Shown in pieces: positions 19,432 through 29,596 of a stretch of 64,000 nt of DNA; position 1 is the stretch's first letter; every line of letters starts with the position of its first letter. The stretch spans positions 1-64,000 of the forward strand of contig CAJQUW010008712.1 in the NCBI GenBank assembly GCA_907163375.1. Direction: 5' to 3'. The notes below the pieces were generated by a model. The model searched no databases. It saw only the letters and a program-made list of their open reading frames with translations, and was not told where the DNA came from. This DNA is from Prostheceraeus crozeri. Taxonomy: Eukaryota > Platyhelminthes > Polycladida > Euryleptidae. A program made the translations under genes and the position numbers.

Positions 19432-20178
19432 TTAAGTTTTGTTTAATAAAGTTTTGTTTAATAAAGTTTTGCTTAAATTTTCGCTTAAAGTTTTTAGCTC
19501 TTCTAAAAAAATTTTATCATTTTCTTCATTAGAAATTTTACCACCAGTAAAAGTTTTACCATCACTAGAAATTTTGCCACCCTGTTTATTCTTATCATCA
19601 ACTTTTTCGGTCTTTAAATGAAATGATATTTGATTTACTTCATTAGCTATTTGATCAAATTTTTCAATCTCATCTAACGTAATAACATTATCATCACATA
19701 CTCTTTGAAAGTAGTAATGTAGTTTATCATAGACTTCTTTAATATGTAAATGCTTAGTTTTTAATGATTTTCGTTTCTTAGTTATTAAAGATTTATCTAA
19801 CATTGTAACAAGTGAAGATGCAAAAACACCCGTACCTGTTAAAGCTGTAGCAACTACTGGAATTACTAAAACACCTGAAGATATAACAATTGTTAAAGCA
19901 CCTAAACTTATTGTTAAGAATATGCCAATTCCTTGTGTTACATTCTTAACTTTAGTCCATCTCTTTCTTAATTTTTTATAATGCTCTAATCTTAATAATA
20001 ATTGAGATTCCTTATCTTTCATATACCTAACTCTATCTTTGTGTTTTTCTTTATTCATTTTTTCAATGTTAATCTTTTCAATGTCCATTAAAGTAGAACT
20101 ACGTTCATATGATAACGAAGGATATATTCTTGCGGTTTCTTCCATTTCTGAAGTTCCTTCCACTTTTGTTTCTTCCAT
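19432..20178 (-). CDS. Unassigned Polinton membrane-associated protein
   Basis: I place the start at 20178 (MEETKVEGTSE, TTTAAAAATGG context), eight codons inside the open frame, giving about 248 aa. A basic coiled-coil region is followed by two adjoining hydrophobic segments at about residues 84-125 (GIGIFLTISLGALTIVISSG and VLVIPVVATALTGTGVFASS). A conserved-looking helical stretch DDNVITLDEIEKFDQIAN comes next. The C-terminus is made of 15-bp tandem repeats encoding NKTLLNKT. Similar two-TM proteins occur next to the TIR in other Polintons; their function is unknown. It looks whole. Confidence 0.5.
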   Translation of the reverse strand: MEETKVEGTSEMEETARIYPSLSYERSSTLMDIEKINIEKMNKEKHKDRVRYMKDKESQLLLRLEHYKKLRKRWTKVKNVTQGIGIFLTISLGALTIVISSGVLVIPVVATALTGTGVFASSLVTMLDKSLITKKRKSLKTKHLHIKEVYDKLHYYFQRVCDDNVITLDEIEKFDQIANEVNQISFHLKTEKVDDKNKQGGKISSDGKTFTGGKISNEENDKIFLEELKTLSENLSKTLLNKTLLNKT

Positions 20179-20243
20179 TTTTAAAGAAATATTATTAGTC
20201 ACATGATATATTTTAAAAACCTGAAAGATGGATAAAATTCATG

Positions 20244-20685
20244 AATTTGAAATTCTCAACTTTTATGATTTTCGGTGTCCTGGAACGGTCATGATTTTGG
20301 CGGGGGTGGAAATTGTAATTCTCAAATTTTGAGATTCTTAACTTTTATGATTTTTTCGGTGTCCTGCAACGGTCATGATTTAAGCGAGAAAATTGTAATT
20401 CTCAAATTTGAGATTTTGAAAAATTTGAAAATTGGGTATTTTTAAAAACGCCCAAATTTGTGAATTTAGGTCTTCATAACCTGAAAAAGGGTTCAAATTC
20501 ATGAATTTATGTCGTTTTTAAAAAGTACCATTTTTGAAAAAATGGTACTTTTTGAATGGACTAAATTCATGTATTTAGGTCTTAAAAACCTGAAAAAGGG
20601 TCTAAATTCATGAATTTATGTCGTTTTTAAAGATACTATTTTTTTGAATTTTATGGTGTCCTGGAACGGTCTTTTGCCCATTACT
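20244..20685 (-). repeat. Right terminal inverted repeat of the Polinton
   Basis: Inverse copy of the left terminal repeat, ending GCCCATTACT next to the second GAGGAT duplication. It carries three copies of the 17-mer motif (reverse complement GGTGTCCTGGAACGGTC, one with a single change). The internal block with a C-rich spacer and the block with a TCTCGCTT spacer are in the opposite order to that in the left repeat. Confidence 0.95.
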
Positions 20686-20691
20686 GAGGAT

Positions 20692-22198
20692 CTGCACTTC
20701 AAAAGCGATCAGAGGAATGTTGGATCAGCGAAAGGTATAAGCAAAATAGTTGCAAGACAAACTAAACAAACAGAAGTGGATCTTGACCTTGTTGGAACGT
20801 CAACAGACAGCGATCCGGATGATGCAGGTACTGAGTGTAGTGATTTTGAAAGTGAGCCAACCGCAGAGAAGTTCTTAGACGAGTAATTGTTCTTAACAGT
20901 AACACAGTAAAAGTAACAACACAACCAAGCAAGTTTTTGATAAGAGAGACAGTTGCTATTTCTGCAAGAAAATGATCTTGAGTATATGTCTTGTACGTCA
21001 TTTTCTCAACATCCACAAAAACGAAGAAGTTATTAACATCACTCAAATGAAGAAAAACTCAATACAAAAAAAGCATGCATGTCAAAAACTGAGGAATTTA
21101 GGAAACTTTGCTTATAATGCATCGGTTCTTGAGAACGGAGGACATCTGATAGTCGTACAGAGGCCGTTAAGATCTATAGACATAACAAATAACTTGAACA
21201 AATACTCATCATGCAACAAGTGCTTCGGGTACTACAACACCTCTATCATTTGTCGCCACAGGTGCCCATCGGATCCAATGAAGAAGTTTAAAATAGAACA
21301 TACAAAATTACAGATCATTGGAATGTCTCAAGAACTCCATATCTTCTTCTCCCGCATGAAAAATGATATTGTGACGCAGACAGCTGCCAATGATAGCCTT
21401 ATCAAAGAATTCGTATCTCAACAATTGCTCAGCAAAGGAATGCGAAATTTTACGACTGTTTCCGAAAAACCAGAGTTCTCTCCACGTTTCTGATGGACTT
21501 CCGACGGCACACTAGCAATAAAAACTTATCACTTCAAGATTTGTTAAAGCCTGCGAATTTGGATGATATCCGCACAGTTATTTTACTCAAATTTGAATAC
21601 AATTGCATGAATGAAAAACATAACAGCACTGTCACCGTTCAAAGACCATCAAAATTGATTAAGCGAGGACAAAGTCTCATTCAAATTTCTGATGTCCTAC
21701 TACGTCAATATCTAAAAAATTCTGAGCGAACTGAAGTTGAAAACACAGAAAACTTGATCAAGCTACTGAACTCCGATCTGCGTCCTCTCATGGCAAATGC
21801 TCATCTATCATTGAAAAGTTCGAATGCAGGACGTCCAGAGGATCTACCGGAAGCTGATGATTTAAGCACATTGATTGATCATATCCATTTGATACTAACA
21901 TAATTTCTCAAGACAGATGTTCGGAAATTGAAAAATGCATCGATGACATTCCTTTTTCTTTATAATAAGAGACGTTCAACTGAAGTATCTGCGCTGGAAA
22001 AGAAAACTTGGGAAGAACGCCATATTTGGAAGAAGAGAGCAATGAATGACATCCCTAAGATGAATGCAGAAGAGAAGAATTTCCTGAAAGATACAGAAAT
22101 CGTCTACGTTCGTGCTAAAGGAAATCGTTTCGTTCCTGTACTTTTTCCAAAAATTGTCGTTCTCGTTATTAACTACTTGGCCAATCTTATCGACAACT
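20692..22198 (+). pseudogene. YR host gene, large exon, middle part (zinc finger and recombinase N-terminal region)
   Basis: The frame of the 1941-2422 segment continues through the second GAGGAT into LHFKSDQRNVGSAKG and an acidic region (DSDPDDAG). A finger follows (DKRDSCYFCKK...RHFLNIHKNE), then KLRNLGNFAYNASVLENGG and a second Cys pair (CNKCFGYYN...RHRCP), all typical of this invertebrate family. The later part, MTFLFLYNKRRSTEVSAL, matches the conserved (F)NRRRSGE-type block before the recombinase domain. The copy has frame changes after about 20883 and at about 21490 and an in-frame TAA at 21901, so it is a pseudogene apart from the insertions. It ends at the LINE target duplication CGACAACT. 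Confidence 0.7.
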
Positions 22199-25068
22199 TA
22201 CTTACTTACGTTAGCCGTTATCATCCTTGCGGAAAATGGCCTCCCTTGTGATACGAATCCATTTCGCACGATCGTTCGCCGCCAGCCGCCAGTTCCTTGG
22301 GAGTTCGTCTCTCCATCTCTTTCTCTGTCCTCCACGGTTTCTTTTCCCTTCTCTTGGTATCCATACTGTCGTTCTATGGCTCCATCTGTTATCGGGTCTC
22401 CTGATGACATGACCAGCCCACTTCCATTTGAGATGTTTCGCTTCTATCACAACGTCCTTTAACCCTGTTCGTCTCCTTACTTCTTCGTTTCTAACCTTGT
22501 CTTTCAGAGTGACTCCAATCATCCTTCGTTCCATCGCTCGTTGTGTTATTCTGAGTTTATTCTCTTGTGATCGTGTTAGAGACCAGGTTTGGGATCCGTA
22601 TGTCAGGACAGGCAGAATGCACATATCGAACAAACGTTTTTTATTCTTCATCTCTATACCTCGTGATGTTAAGTAGGGCTTGAGTTTCCAAAAGAACTTC
22701 CACGCATTTTGTGTTCTTCTTAGGATTTCTTGTTCTTGGCGGGCTTGAAAGGAGATATTCTGTCCAAGGTAAATAAAATCGTCGACATAATCTATGACGT
22801 GTCCATTGATGTGGATTAAACTCTTTTGGCCGTTTGTCAAAATTTTTGTTTTCTCGTTGTTTATCTTTAAACCGACCTTTTTTCCCTGCTTATTTAGCTC
22901 ATCTACAATTATTTGCATGGAAGTCGCGTCATCCTCCAAAATGGCAATATCATCTGCAAATCTCAAGTTCATGAGACGTTCACCGTCGATGTTTATTCCT
23001 GCGTCTGTAGGGAAGTGACATGATCTGAATATGTCCTCTAATGTTGCCGTAAAGAGGACTGGGGATATGGGATCTCCTTGGCGAACGCCACGTTCAATGA
23101 GGAATTTCGGGCCTCTTGTTTCCAACTTTATGGAAGCTGTTGCATCACTATATATCTCATTTAAAATTCTCCAAATTTTCCCTCTTACTCCCTGCTTTCT
23201 TACTGCAGTTAGCATCGCTGTGTGGCTAACAGAGTCAAAAGCTTTTTCATAGTCGATCATAAGTATATAGAGAGTCTTGTTATACTCTGTATACTTCTCA
23301 ATCAGTTGATTTATCGAGTGTAGATGGTCAATTGTTGAGTAGCCTTTCCGGAAACCAGCTTGCTCTCTTGGTTGATTCCATTCTAATGTCTGTTTAATCC
23401 GGCGTTGTAAAACTCTGGTAAAGACTTTGTACAGATGACTTAGAAGGCTTATTGGTCGGTAGTTCTTTATGTTCTTACTGCAGCCTTTTTTGTAAATCAC
23501 TACTACATCTGCGTTTCTCCACTCATGGGGTATCTGGCCACAATTCAAAATTCGGTTAAAGATTTTTTGTCAGCATCTCAATCAAGGTTTCCCCTCCAGC
23601 TTTTAACATTTCGCATATTATTTCGTCTTCTCCCGGTGATCTATTATTCTTCATTTCCCTTATTGCTAATTGTACTTCACCTTTCAAAATTTCAGGTGTC
23701 GGATTTTCTTTCTCTTCTTCTTCAATTTCTACATCTATTATCACATTTGCAAAATCGTTTTTGTAAAGCTCTCTATAGAATTTGGTTATTTCTTCTAGTA
23801 TTTCACGTCTGTTTGTAACGTCATTTCCATTCTTTGAGATACATCTTATCATTTTTCTGCCCGGATTCATTAGCCCTTGTGCTTTTTTCAACGATTTGTT
23901 CCTCTTTATGACCTCTTCTATTAGCTTTTCGTTGAATTCAGAAATATCTTGTTTAATCTTTTGTTTAGTCAATTTTCTGGTGATGGTAAACTCAACCTCT
24001 GCTTCGTTACTTTCTCTTCTTCTCTTCCGCAGTTCCTCTCGTTTATTAATCAGATTGACTGTGTCGTCTGTTAACTTTTTGTTTTCGACATTTTCTCAAT
24101 TTTCAATGACTTTGTTGTTTCTTTTATAGCGCAGGTGAACTTCGAATATTCAACATTTAGGTCGTCTGTATCTTCAATGTGTAGACTCTCAAATCTATTG
24201 GAGAGTTTCAATTGAAATTCTCTTCTCCTGTCCAGCATGAAGTTGCCTGGAGTAGCGAGTTTCCTCATCTTTTTTGCTCTTTCTCGTTTCTCATTTATTT
24301 TCATTTTTGCTCTTAAAAGACGATGGTCAGAGTCAAAGTCGAATCGGTTAATAATTCCAACATCTAACACAACATCGGGATCTCTACAGAGGATGAAGTC
24401 ACTTTCATTTTTGGTTGCTCCATTGGGTGATTCCCAAGTCCATTTTCTATTTTGACTTTTTTTAAAGAAGGAGTTGGTTATCTTCAAGTTATTCGCAGCA
24501 GAAAATTCTATCAGTCTTGCCCCTCGCATGTTTCTTCTGCCATAACCGTAGTTCCCGATGCATTGTTCGTTGTCCTGTTTTTCTTCAATTTTCGCGTTGA
24601 AATCGCCCATTACGATCGGCTTTCCACATCTATCATCGTCGATTACTGCCTGAATGTCGTCGTAGAAGCTCTCTACTTCTTCATCCTCGCTGTTGGAAGT
24701 AGGTGCATAAACTTGAATTAACTTTAAAGCTGTTCTTTTGTTTATTCTTAGGATCAGAACTGATATCCTATCAGACTTCGAATAGTAATCTACGATATTG
24801 TCTTTCCACCTCCTGCTCACCCAGAATCCCGTACCTCTCACGCCTCTTGATCCACTCCAGCATAGAACATTACCTCCTTCGGTCTGCATCATTTCTTCTC
24901 CATTTCTCCTGGTTTCGCATAGGCCTAGAATATCTACATTCACAGATTCTAGGGCTCTTTCAAGTTCGTGTAGTCGAAAATCTCCACTTGGTTGGTCTAT
25001 TAACGATCGACAATTGTATGTCGCAACAGAGATGTTTGTCGTCTTATTTCCTTTGCAGCATCTTCTAC
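22199..25068 (-). mobile_element. RTE-type LINE, 5'-truncated, inserted in the YR exon
   Basis: A 2,870-bp non-LTR retrotransposon on the minus strand, flanked by CGACAACT (22191-22198 and 25069-25076). Its 3' tail is a short GTAA repeat, as RTE elements often have. The single ORF encodes an APE endonuclease (LGLCETRR, VMGDFNAK, NESDFILC, DSDHRLL) and then a reverse transcriptase (NYRPISLLS, MIDYEKAFDSV, GVRQGDPISP, LRFADDIAIL). The open frame begins at the very 5' edge without a Met (ATYNCRSLIDQPSG), so the copy is truncated just upstream of the endonuclease. Two frameshifts lie near 24,080 and 23,550. It is not autonomous now. Confidence 0.92.
22211..25060 (-). pseudogene. RTE endonuclease-reverse transcriptase ORF
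   Basis: The order along the protein is APE endonuclease (from about 25,060), linker with EEVIKRNKSLKKAQGLMN, fingers/palm of RT with FADD, thumb, and a C-terminal RRxTGLKDVVIEAKHLKWKWAGHVIRR segment common to RTE and related LINEs. It reads in three successive frames (1-2-1), consistent with a moderately aged copy. It nicks DNA and copies its own RNA at the target; here the target was the YR exon. Confidence 0.88.
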
Positions 25069-25210
25069 CGACAACTACATATTCTCAAATACAGTCGGTA
25101 TGTTCATTCGAGGAAACGATGCGTTGCGCAGCATTTCAATAGAAGCTGGGATACCCCTAAGAAGCATTTCGTCCACGAAATTTCGGAAACATGCCGCAAC
25201 ATCCCTCCAA
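25069..25210 (+). pseudogene. YR host gene, large exon, right part with recombinase Arg motif
   Basis: Directly after the LINE the host frame resumes: NYIFSNTVGMFIRGNDALRS, then SSTKFRKHAATSLQ, which matches the box I (Arg) motif of tyrosine recombinases (family form TSTKLRKHIAT). The exon ends at CTCCAA followed by the donor GTAAGATG. The empty site reads ...LANLIDNYIFSNT..., without a gap, so the LINE inserted cleanly into coding sequence. Confidence 0.8.
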
Positions 25211-25333
25211 GTAAGATGTTCAGGTACTCATGTGGCGCCGTTCAGTTAGTGCGCGTCTTGATAGTGCGCGTCTTTGTTCTATAATTGTGTCGCATGATTG
25301 CATAAGTAATGGAAGTAAGTCCTGTTACCGCGC

Positions 25334-26994
25334 GTGATGAGTGTTCACTTAGTGCGCGTAAAGACTGGGCCGCCTATAAGTTGCATTCAGATGTGCATCG
25401 CATGTTTCGACATGGAAGTCATCAAGAGCCGCAGAGGAAACCCATGTATTGCGAAGGACGTTCACATTTGGTGCAAGGACAAGAGCAACAAGAACGGCAC
25501 CATAGCATTCCGTGGTGTAGTCAAGACCTGTTCCTCAAGAGGAGTTGCTGGCAAAGCGCTGGAGTACTTTGAAGAATCCAGTCAAGAACACAATCACCCA
25601 GCCGATCAATCCAAGATAGAAGTCATGAAGCGGAGGAACACCTTAAAGTCTGCTGTGCTGGAGCACCCTACTGTTCCAATAAAGCGGCTATACAATGAAG
25701 TCTTCGCTGACGTTGAAGACGGCGACAGTATGGTCAATGTGCCTCCTCTTAAAAGCATTCGCACGAGCCTATACATGGAAATATCCAAAAGGATTCCAAA
25801 GTTGCCAGTGTCTACTGCTGCTGAAATTCAACTGACAGATGAGTGGCGAGAGACGAGAAGTGGTGCTGATTTCATTCTCTGTGACAGTGGTACCAATGAA
25901 GATCGAATCATTGCCTTTGGGACACAATGATACCTGTTGTCTACGCACTACTACCGAACAAGATGGAAGCCACCGGCACTACTGCAGTTTAGTGTACCCT
26001 AAAATGCATGTGAGAACAACATGATTTAATCAACAGATTGAATGCCGTTCGTTCTTCCCTATAGTTATAAATGAGTGTCTTTGTGTCTTCGTGTGTCTTC
26101 GTCTTCGTCTTCGCACATTACACCGAGCGCGCGCTTCGGTGTAATGTGCGTAGTCATCGTTTGCGGGAGAATGCGCCGTTGTTTTAGGGTGCACTAAACT
26201 GCAGTAGGCGCGTTTCCGTCTCTTTCATAGAGGGTGCACTAAACTGCAGTAGTGCCGAAGCCACCTACGGTCAACTGTTTGAATCTCTCAAACTGAAGGC
26301 TACTCAGCTTGGTTTGACGCTACGTCCCGAAGTTCTGCAGACAGACTTGGAGAAGGCTCTACAGAATGCTGCTGAGACATCACTTCATCCTCGAAGACTG
26401 CGCGCTTGCTACTTCCACTACTGTCAATCCATCTGGAGGAAGGTTCAAACACTGGGTATGATTACCCGACACAACGAAGATGACGTGTTCGCCAAGTGTG
26501 TCAGAAGAGCGTTTGGTATTCCCTTTCTCCCATTGAACATGGTTGATGACGTTTGGATGGATTTGATAGCCACAATGGATGGCAGCGACGATGGGTTGGT
26601 TCAATTCATGGACTACATAACAACCAACTATGTTGATGAGTACGATGCGAGATTTCCGAGAGAAATATGGACACAGTGCGACAACGTTCTTGGCGACAAG
26701 CTGGTGATTCGAACCAACAATCATCTAGAAGGCTTTCACGGCAAACTGAAGAAAGATTTTGGCAAACATCCAAATATTTTCGTTCTTATCGAAAATCTGA
26801 AGAAAGAACAGGAGTCACAAGAACTGAATTTGAGATTGATGAGAGCTGGTGCGGAAACAAAAGAAAAGCAAAAGAAGAAATACAAGAATGCAACAGAGAA
26901 GTTGAAGAATCTTCGACGGCTGCCTGATGGTAACGAGATCTCACCATCCGAGTTTTGTGGCAAGTGCTCTGTTATTTGCATTTCACAAAAGTAG
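25334..26994 (+). pseudogene. FLYWCH zinc-finger MULE transposase
   Basis: The N-terminal block (25334-25930) has a FLYWCH-type DNA-binding domain (KSRRGNPCIAKDVHIW...KTCSSRGV...HNHPAD) and runs to DRIIAFG. A second block resumes with MIPVVYALLPNK in another frame, then TDLEKALQNA (second Asp region), CYFHYCQSIWRKVQ and RTNNHLEGFHGKL (Glu region) to 26994. About 45 residues that normally include the first catalytic Asp (DGTF motif) are missing between the blocks at about 25,920. The MITE lies between codons of the second block and adds 291 bp including its duplication. Confidence 0.8.
25975..26256. mobile_element. 282-bp MITE nested in the MULE transposase
   Basis: Terminal inverted repeats of 26 bp begin GGCACTACTGCAGTTTAGTG and differ at one position. 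The element is flanked by the perfect 9-bp duplication GAAGCCACC (25966-25974 and 26257-26265), which points to a Mutator-type source. The right end motif is present twice (about 26,186 and 26,231), and a GC-rich hairpin with CACATTACACCGA arms lies near 26,113-26,151. Confidence 0.85.
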
Positions 26995-28886
26995 TGTAGC
27001 ATTTGATGCTTTTGTTTTTTTATTCTTGTTTTTAAGATAAAAATCTACGAACAAATGCTCATCTATGAAAGCATTGTTTTTCCTAATTGGGATGTTTCTT
27101 GATAACCTTCTAGATAGTTGAGTCAAATTAAAGTAGAACTTATATTATAAAGAAACACGCGCACTAACAGGACAACATTTGAGTATCTAAACACTGGCGC
27201 GTACTAACAGGACGCGCACTAGTCGGAAAACACCACTCATGTAGTCGATAGCAAAATGTGGGGCAGCAAAATTAAGTAATTCAACTTAAACTACATAGAT
27301 AACTTTGATTTTGATAGTTTTTAATTTTGTGTTTAAAATCCATGATGCTGGATGTAGCTAATTTTGAAGAAGATTGAGCCAATGTGTTGGGTTAGTTTTT
27401 GAAAAACTTATTTCTTGCTTACTGACCCTGGAATTAGACATGCCACTCATTAGATAACTTAAGGCCATTACATACAAGCATTGAAATTTCTTGGATGATT
27501 TCCATGAATTTTTGTCATGTGAATGGATATGTTGGCAGAGCGTTTAGGTTGTGTCTGGTCAATAGACTCAAAAATATGAATTTTTGATCAACTCATTCAC
27601 CGATGTCTACAGACGAAGTTATGCAATACAGAAAATAAAGATCATCACCATTGAATCAGGCTCGTGTTAAGCTTTCAGATGACTTAATTTAATTTTTTTC
27701 GAATTTCGACAACATATGTTACAATTTCATTCAATTTACTATACTCACGTCCAGTTTTGCGCTACTTTCGTTTTAAGTTTTTAATGGCCGACTGCATACA
27801 ACTTAATAACTATTGTTGTATTAACGTTAGCATTTTCCAGCTTGAGTTTGAATGAATGCTGGTGTTATCAGCTCCAAGAATATGTAAGTTTTATCAAGAT
27901 CGGCCCCTTCGTTCACGGGCAAACTTCAAATTTGTATTATTCCCATACTCAGTCATTGGATGAGTCATCATTTCCCTCGGTTGAGGTCAGAATTACTTCG
28001 AATCTCTGATATGCAAACGAAGGCTTGTCGCCACCTGTTCAGAAACTGTAGCAACCTTTTCACGCCGTAGTTGATGCTCTTGCGTCCGGTTAGTGGATCG
28101 ACACTGATTCGTCACTGAAAGCAACAAAAATTTATTACAGGTACTTATAATTTGGTACATATGAGCTTGAAACTAAACTGTAATGGAAACAAATTCACAA
28201 TTTGAATGAAATTTATTACAATTATTAGCGTATAAAATGATCAATACCGTAGCAAGCATCTGAATAAAATCTGAATAATAACAGCTCTTTTTATTCAATA
28301 ACGGATTCAACTACGTTGAAAACCAGTTTAATTCGCCAGACTATGTAGGGATTCTCCTTTTTCGACTCGTTTTATACATTGAAGTTTCGTCTCTACGGAG
28401 ATTTCTTTCTTTTCCTTCGTGGCATCGGCATTTTACCCACACGTTTGCCGACAGAAAATACCATAAGCAGGTAGCAAACTGCATTCCCTGCCGGTAATAA
28501 GCCCGCATGGATGTGCAGCAACGTAGGAATATCAGTGATTGGTTGCCACATGAAATCACAAGATGAGTGCTTGATTTCCAAGAATCAGCAGTGTTATTTC
28601 CAAGAAAATCGTTGAGTGTTACAAAGACAATGAACGTTTGACGCGAGTTAATATACCCGGGTATATTAAGTAGAAAACTCCGGCAATTGCTTCATGTAAT
28701 TAGGCAGACCACACTGTTCCTAAATCAAGTGTTCCGGCTGACCAAGTGAGCATATTTAGTAATCAATTAATTGTGAGACAACGATTTAATTTGATGCGAA
28801 TAAAGAAGAGATATAAGAGCTTTTAGGGTTGTGCAACGATTTAGGAAGCGGACTTCAAGTTTCAAACAATCAAACTCGTTTTTCAG

Positions 28887-29065
28887 CTTGAAGACTTCCA
28901 CGAAAATGACTTTCGCATGTTGTGCCGGCACTTGGGGCACACGGCTGAGGTACACAATCGCTGGTATCGAAAGAGCGATGTTACTATCGAACTAACGAAA
29001 GTGGGAAAGATGCTGGAAGACCACTACGAACATGCAAAATCTGGACATGTGTCCAAGAAAAATAA
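28887..29065 (+). pseudogene. YR host gene, recombinase C-terminal exon
   Basis: Follows the acceptor CGTTTTTCAG and ends at the donor GTAAGCAG. In phase 0 from the previous exon it reads LEDFHENDFRMLCRHLGHT and AEVHNRWYRKSDVTIEL. The LGHxxxxHxxxY pattern corresponds to box II and the tyrosine of tyrosine recombinases (family form FMGHDIRVHREFYRL). This exon itself is undamaged. Confidence 0.78.
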
Positions 29066-29490
29066 GTAAGCAGGGTATATTTTTCATTTTTTACTAATTC
29101 CTCAGAAATTCAGAAGCTAATTCTTCAGATGCTGCGTATATTTGCAAATGTCATCGTCGAAAGATAAAATAGCATTTTTGGCCTGCTTTTTTCGATTTTG
29201 CGTGAAAGTCTGCATATCTCTTAATATTGAAGTATTTAATCACAATATACCGATTTGTATATTGCAGATCGAAGAAATAAGAGATATAATATGAGAAAAA
29301 TAGTGCTAGCTATTTCTTTTCTATAAATTAATTTACAAAATTATCCAGTGCATCACTAAAACGTCACCGAAAAAGTTTTGTTGTGATTCATGCAGGACCC
29401 ACGAAAGTAAAAGTAGTTACGAAAAATTTTGAAATTCCATCCTTCAGATGATGAATTTGATAATATTATAAAGTAAAACATCTTTTCCAG

Positions 29491-29566
29491 GAAACTGAAT
29501 TCCATTCTCTCGCAAGGTTATAGACGCTGTAGCTACTATCGATGTTTAAAGCATAGTGTGGTTTAA
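29491..29566 (+). pseudogene. YR host gene, terminal exon
   Basis: Acceptor TCTTTTCCAG at 29481-29490. Joined in phase 2 to the previous exon it gives KKLNSILSQGYRRCSYY and stops at TAA 29564-29566. The short basic tail fits the end of the family, but this part is poorly conserved, so the exon is less certain than the previous one. Confidence 0.5.
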
Positions 29567-29596
29567 ATCACAGAAGTGACTGTTATAACAGTCTAT

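Larger units (their letters stand above)
2423..20685. mobile_element. Polinton (Maverick/adintovirus-like) endogenous element with TIRs and 6-bp TSD
   Basis: An 18,263-bp element bounded by terminal inverted repeats that begin AGTAATGGGC and end GCCCATTACT. It is flanked by the direct 6-bp duplication GAGGAT (2417-2422 and 20686-20691). The length, AG...CT ends, 6-bp TSD and gene set are diagnostic of Polintons: PolB, retroviral-type integrase, adenain-like protease, packaging ATPase, double-jelly-roll MCP and penton. It is much more AT-rich than its flanks. The element is broken: several virion genes look whole, while polymerase, integrase, an unknown early gene and a terminal gene are interrupted, roughly six to ten breaks in total. 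The outer 300 bp of the two TIRs differ at only a few positions, suggesting a fairly young insertion, although homogenisation of the ends could hide age. Confidence 0.97.
25233..27235 (+). mobile_element. Mutator-like DNA transposon (FLYWCH-MULE), defective
   Basis: Ends are related inverted repeats carrying TAGTGCGCGTC (left TGGCGCC...TAGTGCGCGTC, right complement TGGTGTT...TAGTGCGCGTC), flanked by CTCATG on both sides. The true duplication may be up to 9 bp with mismatches. Extra GTGCGCGT copies lie inside both ends. The interior encodes a FLYWCH zinc finger plus MULE transposase in two blocks. The copy is disabled by an internal deletion and by a nested MITE at 25975-26256. Confidence 0.8.
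25211..28886 (+). other. Intron of the YR gene containing a MULE
   Basis: Starts with GTAAGATG and ends with CGTTTTTCAG at 28886, linking two exons in phase 0. The left part is taken up by the Mutator-like element. In 27242-28886 I see no ORF of recognisable family and no clear repeat. Confidence 0.7.

Noticed and set aside
22227-25142. Plus-strand ORFs across the LINE
   Set aside because: They are antisense shadows of the endonuclease-reverse transcriptase ORF on the minus strand.
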